Position numbers and translations under genes: made by a program
Shown here: positions 60,413 to 64,000 of the stretch, piece after piece
Numbering within the stretch: position 1 is the first letter of the stretch
Layout: each line of letters starts with the position of its first letter
Notes under the pieces: generated by a model
Database searches by the model: none
What the model saw: only the letters and a program-made list of their open reading frames with translations
Told to the model about the DNA's origin: nothing
From: Streptomyces sp. R21
GTDB lineage: Bacteria; Actinomycetota; Actinomycetes; Streptomycetales; Streptomycetaceae
Assembly: GCF_041051975.1 (NCBI RefSeq)
Contig: NZ_CP163435.1
Coordinates: 2,170,001-2,234,000 of the forward strand
DNA: 64,000 bases
Direction: 5' to 3'

Positions 60413-61420
60413 ATGCCCAGCCCCTTCCGCTACACCGCCCCACCCCCGCCCAAGTCCGCCACCGGCCGCACCGCCGAGGTGTACGCCCAGCTCGCCGAGG
60501 ACTTCGGGATCGAGCGGGCGGTCACGTTCGTCGTGCTCTCCTCCGCTCCCGAACTCCTCACCGCCACCTGGGCGTTGATGCGCGAGTCGCTGATCGCGGG
60601 GCCCGGGAGCCGGACCGGGAAGGAGCTGGCGGCATTCGGGGTGTCGGATGCGAACCGGTGCCCGTTCTGCATGGATGCGCACACCGTCCTGCTGCACGCG
60701 ACCGGGGACCACGCGCTCGCCGAGGCCGTGGCGCGCGGCCGGACTCCGGATGACAGCCAGCACGCACGGGTGCTGGCGTGGGGCGGTGCGAGCAGGACGC
60801 CGGGCGCCCCGGAGTTGACGCCGTTCCCCTTCCCTCTCGCGCACGCACCCGCCTACATCGGCACCGCGCTCTCCTTCCACTTCATCAACCGCATCGTGTC
60901 GGCGCTGCTGACCGAGAAGCTGATGCCGTGCAACCTCCAGCGGTTCAGGCCGGTACGGAGCTGGGCGGGCCGGTCGCTGTCCGGGACCCTGCGCCGCCGC
61001 CCGGCCCCTGGTGCGAGCCTGGCGCTCCTCGACGATCCGGCTGCGGGGCCCGAGCCGGACTGGGCGCAGGGCACCCCGGTCGGCCGGGCCTACGCAGCGC
61101 TGCGCGCCGCCGCCACCGCGGGCGCGGACCTTCTGGACGAGGCCGACCGGGCCGCCGTACGCGAAGCCCTTGAGGCGTGGGACGGTTCGCACCCGCCGCT
61201 CGTGTGGGACGCCCTGCCCGACCGGTCGCGGCCCGGCGCCCGTCTGGCGGTGCTGGCCGCCCTCGCCCCGTACCGCATCACGGACGAGGACGTGATGAAC
61301 TGGCGCAAACCGGAACACACTGATCACTGCCTCGTGCATCTCGTCGCCTACGGCGCGTTCGCCGCCGTCGACAGGATCGAGCGCTCGCTCCCCCTGCACG
61401 CCGCGAAGGAGACGTCATGA
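60413..61420 (+). CDS. Carboxymuconolactone-decarboxylase/AhpD-like protein
   Basis: 335 residues. AhpD-like helical core in the N-terminal half with the redox/proton-relay motif CPFCMDAH (about 81-88) and GDHALAEAV. The C-terminal half (about 190-335) is not a domain I recognise. Strong AGGAGG before the ATG. Coupled to the downstream methyltransferase by ATGA, so the two probably act on one substrate or stress. Confidence 0.82.
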   Translation: MPSPFRYTAPPPPKSATGRTAEVYAQLAEDFGIERAVTFVVLSSAPELLTATWALMRESLIAGPGSRTGKELAAFGVSDANRCPFCMDAHTVLLHATGDHALAEAVARGRTPDDSQHARVLAWGGASRTPGAPELTPFPFPLAHAPAYIGTALSFHFINRIVSALLTEKLMPCNLQRFRPVRSWAGRSLSGTLRRRPAPGASLALLDDPAAGPEPDWAQGTPVGRAYAALRAAATAGADLLDEADRAAVREALEAWDGSHPPLVWDALPDRSRPGARLAVLAALAPYRITDEDVMNWRKPEHTDHCLVHLVAYGAFAAVDRIERSLPLHAAKETS

Positions 61421-62259
61421 CCACGGTCGCCAACCCCCGTCAGGCCGAGGCCTGGAACGGCCCCTTCGGCGCCCACTGGGCCACCCACCACGAGCGCTAC
61501 GACACGCTGGTCTCCGGCGTGAACGACGCACTGTTCGCGGGCGCCGCGATCGAGGCGGGCGACCGGGTGCTGGACGTCGGCTGCGGCGCCGGGGCGACGA
61601 CCCGGATCGCCGCCCGGCTGGCCGCGCACGGGCACGCGGTGGGGGTCGACATCTCGGCGCCGCTGCTCGACCGGGCCCGGGCACTCACCGCCGCCGAGGG
61701 CGTCGCCAACGTGGCGTACGAATGCGCCGACGCGCAGGTCCACCGCTTCCCGCCGGCCGGATACGACGTGGCCATCAGCCGGGGCGGCGTGATGTTCTTC
61801 GGCAACCACGCGGCCGCGTTCCGCAACCTCGCGCGGGCGTTGCGCCCGGGCGGGCGGCTCGCCTTCGTCTGCCCGCGGCAGGCCGGCCCGGACTCCGAGG
61901 AGGTCCAGGCGTTCGAACTGTTCGGGAAACTTCTGGGCGAACCGGACACCGACACGGCCGCCGCTCAGATCGCGATGGCCTCTCTGTCCGACCCGACCCG
62001 CATCCGCGAAGTGCTCCAGCGGTACACGGACTACGAGAAGGTGGCGGTCGAGCCGGTCGCGGTGGAGACCGTCTGGGGCCGGGACGCGGCGGACGCCGTC
62101 GACTTCCTCCTGTCCCGCAGGACCGGCACCCCTGTGGCAGCCGACACGCGCGCGGCCCTGGAGGACAGCCTGCGCCCGTACGAGACCGAGCGCGGCGTAC
62201 GCCTCCGGGGCGCCGTATGGCTCGTGACGGCGACGCGTCCCGGGGCCCGCCGGCAGTGA
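61417..62259 (+). CDS. SAM-dependent class I methyltransferase
   Basis: 280 residues. Motif [21 protein letters not shown], acidic strand [19 protein letters not shown], motif [16 protein letters not shown]. Small-molecule methyltransferase fold; substrate unknown. Its ATG overlaps the stop of the AhpD-like gene. Confidence 0.9.
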   Translation: MTTVANPRQAEAWNGPFGAHWATHHERYDTLVSGVNDALFAGAAIEAGDRVLDVGCGAGATTRIAARLAAHGHAVGVDISAPLLDRARALTAAEGVANVAYECADAQVHRFPPAGYDVAISRGGVMFFGNHAAAFRNLARALRPGGRLAFVCPRQAGPDSEEVQAFELFGKLLGEPDTDTAAAQIAMASLSDPTRIREVLQRYTDYEKVAVEPVAVETVWGRDAADAVDFLLSRRTGTPVAADTRAALEDSLRPYETERGVRLRGAVWLVTATRPGARRQ

Positions 62260-62289
62260 GGCTCTGTCACCAGGCAGGCACGGAGCGAG

Positions 62290-62359
62290 TTGACACTTCC
62301 ACCCCACAGGGACTCGTGTGACACTGGCGTCCCCCACCCCAGTGCGGGACCTCCCGCAC
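62290..62359 (+). promoter_or_regulatory. Promoter region with an 8-bp-arm inverted repeat
   Basis: TTGACA (62290-62295) is a perfect -35; TCGTGT (62314-62319) with an 18-base spacer is the best -10 seen. Downstream, GTGCGGGA (62342-62349) and TCCCGCAC (62352-62359) form a perfect inverted repeat with a two-base centre, ending 20 bases before the GTG of the next gene. It could be an operator or a leader hairpin near the ribosome site. Confidence 0.4.
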
Positions 62360-62379
62360 CAACACGCGAGAAGTGCTCT

Positions 62380-63051
62380 GTGCGTTCTCTTCCTCTGCCG
62401 CTCGCGCTCGGCGCGCGCCTGTCGCCCGTCATCGTGCTCGCCACGATGGGCTGGGCGTTGTCGTCCGGCCCGCTCGACCCATCCCCGACAGCCGAGCACA
62501 AATCGACTGATTCGCCGCAAAAGAACAACTCGGCGTCCGCGCCCTCGACATCGGCGGCATCCAAGACGTACACCGCCTCACCCTCTCCCTGCACGGGCGT
62601 GACCGCAGATACGGTCAAGTCGCTCGTTCCGGGCGCCAAGACGGCCGGCCAGGAGATCCCCTCGACCGACAAGTCCCTGCGCCGGACATGCTCGTGGAAC
62701 GCACTCAAGGGATACGACTACCGCTGGCTCGACGTCTCGTACGAGATCAAGGCCACGGACAGCGCCGCAGAGAAGGCCTACAAGGACCGCACCACCGACA
62801 AGAGCGGCGGAGGCGCGGTCCCCGGTCTCGGCGACGCGGGCTACTCCGTGGTGAACCTCTCCACCGAGAAGAAGCAGCAGACACGCGAGGGCGTGGTCAT
62901 GGTGCGCGCCTCCAACGCGCTGGTGATCATCACGTACAACGGCAGTGACTTCGAGACGCAGAAGGCGCCCAGCACGGACGAGATCAACAAGGGCGCCATC
63001 AAGGCGGCCAAGGACGCGGTCGCCGCGCTGGAGGACGGCCGCCAGAGCTGA
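62380..63051 (+). CDS. Exported or membrane-anchored protein of unknown function (DUF3558-like)
   Basis: 223 residues from GTG with GAGAAG seven bases ahead. A hydrophobic N-terminus (LALGARLSPVIVLATMGWAL) is followed by a Ser/Thr/Pro/Lys linker, then a compact domain with two cysteines (SPCTGVTADTVKSLVP, RTCSWNALKGYDYRWLDVSY) and strands to the end. The layout resembles DUF3558 lipoproteins, but no lipobox cysteine is visible, so it is probably secreted or anchored by the first helix. Confidence 0.75.
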   Translation: MRSLPLPLALGARLSPVIVLATMGWALSSGPLDPSPTAEHKSTDSPQKNNSASAPSTSAASKTYTASPSPCTGVTADTVKSLVPGAKTAGQEIPSTDKSLRRTCSWNALKGYDYRWLDVSYEIKATDSAAEKAYKDRTTDKSGGGAVPGLGDAGYSVVNLSTEKKQQTREGVVMVRASNALVIITYNGSDFETQKAPSTDEINKGAIKAAKDAVAALEDGRQS

Positions 63052-63082
63052 CGGCCGTCCGCCTCACAGCGCGTGCCGCACG

Positions 63083-64000
63083 TCAGACCTCGGCGCGCTC
63101 CCCGCCCCGCAGCGACATCAGGACGACGTAGAGCACCAGGGAGGTGCCGAGGCCGACCGCCCAGCCGTAGTCGGCCAGCGACTCCAGGGCGGGGATGGGC
63201 CGCCCGTCGATCAGCGGATGGAAGTCGGCGCCGCCGACGGCGAGGACACCGCCGGTCAGGAAGGCGACGACGGCCCGCCAGTTCCAGCCGCCGTTGTACC
63301 AGTAGCGGCCACCCGTGCGGTACAGGTCGGCGAGGTCGAGCTTGGTGCGGCGCAGGATCCAGTAGTCGGCGATGAGGATGCCCGCGACCGTGCCGAGCAG
63401 ACCGCCGACCAGGCCGAGCCAGGTGAAGATGTAGCCCTGCGGATCGGAGTACAGCTTCCACGGGAAGATCAGCACGCCGAGGACGCTGGTGACGAGCGCG
63501 CCGGTGCGGAAACTGATCTTCCGGGGCGCGATGTTGGAGAAGTCGAAGGCCGGTGAGACCAGGTTGGCCGCGATGTTCACCGAGAGGGTCGCCACCAGCA
63601 CGGTGACCAGCGCGTACAGCAGGCCGAAGACGTTGTCGGTCTTGGCGGCCAGCTGGACCGGGTCCCAGATCGCGGTGCCGTAGACCGCCTGCGAACCGGA
63701 GGTGACCAGCACCGACAGGAACGCGAAGAGCGTCATTGTCGTGGGCAGACCGAGCGCCTGCCCCCAGGTCTGCGCCTTCTGGCTCTTTCCGTACCGGGTG
63801 AAGTCCGGGATGTTCAGCGACAGCGTGGACCAGAAGCCGATCATGCCCATGAGGGAGGGCCAGAACAGCTTCCAGAAGTCCCCGCCCCAGCCGAGCTTGG
63901 AGGGCTGGTCGAAGAGCGGGCCGAAGCCGCCCGCCTTGCTGCTCATCCACCACAGCATCACGCCGGCGCCGACGAGCACGAAGGGCGCGGCCCAGTTCTC
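63083..64000 (-). CDS. NCS1 family nucleobase/allantoin permease, C-terminal part; runs off the window
   Basis: About 305 residues of the C-terminal part are visible; the start is beyond 64000. Family landmarks: SLNIPDFTRYGKSQKAQTWG, NVFGLLYALVTVLVATLSVN, NIAANLVSPAFDFSNIAPRK and DYWILRRTKLDLADLY. Inner-membrane symporter for hydantoin, allantoin, uracil or similar compounds. Convergent with the preceding gene, 31 bases apart. Confidence 0.92.
   Translation of the reverse strand, partial: ENWAAPFVLVGAGVMLWWMSSKAGGFGPLFDQPSKLGWGGDFWKLFWPSLMGMIGFWSTLSLNIPDFTRYGKSQKAQTWGQALGLPTTMTLFAFLSVLVTSGSQAVYGTAIWDPVQLAAKTDNVFGLLYALVTVLVATLSVNIAANLVSPAFDFSNIAPRKISFRTGALVTSVLGVLIFPWKLYSDPQGYIFTWLGLVGGLLGTVAGILIADYWILRRTKLDLADLYRTGGRYWYNGGWNWRAVVAFLTGGVLAVGGADFHPLIDGRPIPALESLADYGWAVGLGTSLVLYVVLMSLRGGERAEV

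Noticed and set aside
1-64000. tRNA, rRNA, CRISPR arrays, insertion sequences or prophage
   Set aside because: Intergenic regions were read for cloverleaf-like ends, regularly spaced repeats, transposase motifs and integrase genes; none was found. The only regular repeat is the coding 30-bp array at 56208-56327.

Overview
The window is high-GC chromosomal DNA (strong G/C bias at third codon positions, many GTG starts, ATGA/GTGA start-stop overlaps, few classical T-tract terminators). Its gene content points to Streptomyces or a close relative: phosphoketolase with a dormancy-type cluster, PAS/GAF/SpoIIE/ATPase phosphatase, ethylmalonyl-CoA pathway genes beside psd-pssA, SAV_2336-type proteins and GPP34. 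No rRNA, tRNA, insertion sequence, prophage or CRISPR array was recognised. It holds about 55 protein-coding genes, two of them cut by the window edges, and two clear pseudogenes.

Layout. 1-9.1 kb: a hypoxia/dormancy-like block with phosphoketolase (partial), PPK2, the operon usp-adh-usp, a SulP transporter with STAS domain, a cNMP-binding-domain protein, a CBS-BON protein and a NarL/DevR-type response regulator. Palindromes of the form GGGCC-N4-GGCCC (DevR-box-like) lie in its main promoter regions. 9.1-20.2 kb: a methyltransferase, a SpoIIE-type phosphatase/anti-sigma protein, a DHA2 efflux pump fused to beta-sandwich repeats, an SRPBCC protein, an SOS-boxed radical SAM gene, a secreted peptidase, RidA, a wrecked GNAT gene and a HEAT-repeat protein. 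20.2-31.6 kb: a double 3-hydroxyacyl-CoA dehydrogenase and TetR, then ccr-ecm-mcl-mch-mcd, which together make the ethylmalonyl-CoA pathway (acetyl-CoA assimilation and supply of ethylmalonyl-, methylmalonyl- and propionyl-CoA extender units), then psd-pssA for phosphatidylethanolamine. 31.6-39.3 kb: a five-gene branched-chain-amino-acid-type ABC transporter (liv), a divergent PucR regulator and glycerate kinase.

39.5-52.5 kb is the most unusual part. An operon of four translationally coupled or abutting genes (trypsin-co-occurring small protein; trypsin-VMAP protein; MoxR AAA+ ATPase; 1155-residue SAV_2336-N/pseudokinase/ParA-like fusion) matches the NTP-dependent vWA-MoxR-VMAP class of conflict systems. 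It is flanked by four NAD/ADP-ribose enzymes (ADP-ribosylglycohydrolase, NUDIX hydrolase, Sir2, macro domain) and by alkylation-repair genes (ogt, ada-alkA).

52.5-64 kb: a phytoene-desaturase-like oxidoreductase, an S1-like protein, an IMPase-family phosphatase, a gamma-glutamyltransferase with an internal 30-bp tandem repeat, a lipoate-ligase remnant, a DUF4232-type lipoprotein, a two-component pair, a carboxymuconolactone-decarboxylase-like protein with a methyltransferase, a lipid-anchored or secreted protein and the end of an NCS1 nucleobase permease.

Protein families were assigned by reading motifs and from memory of the families; no database search was possible.
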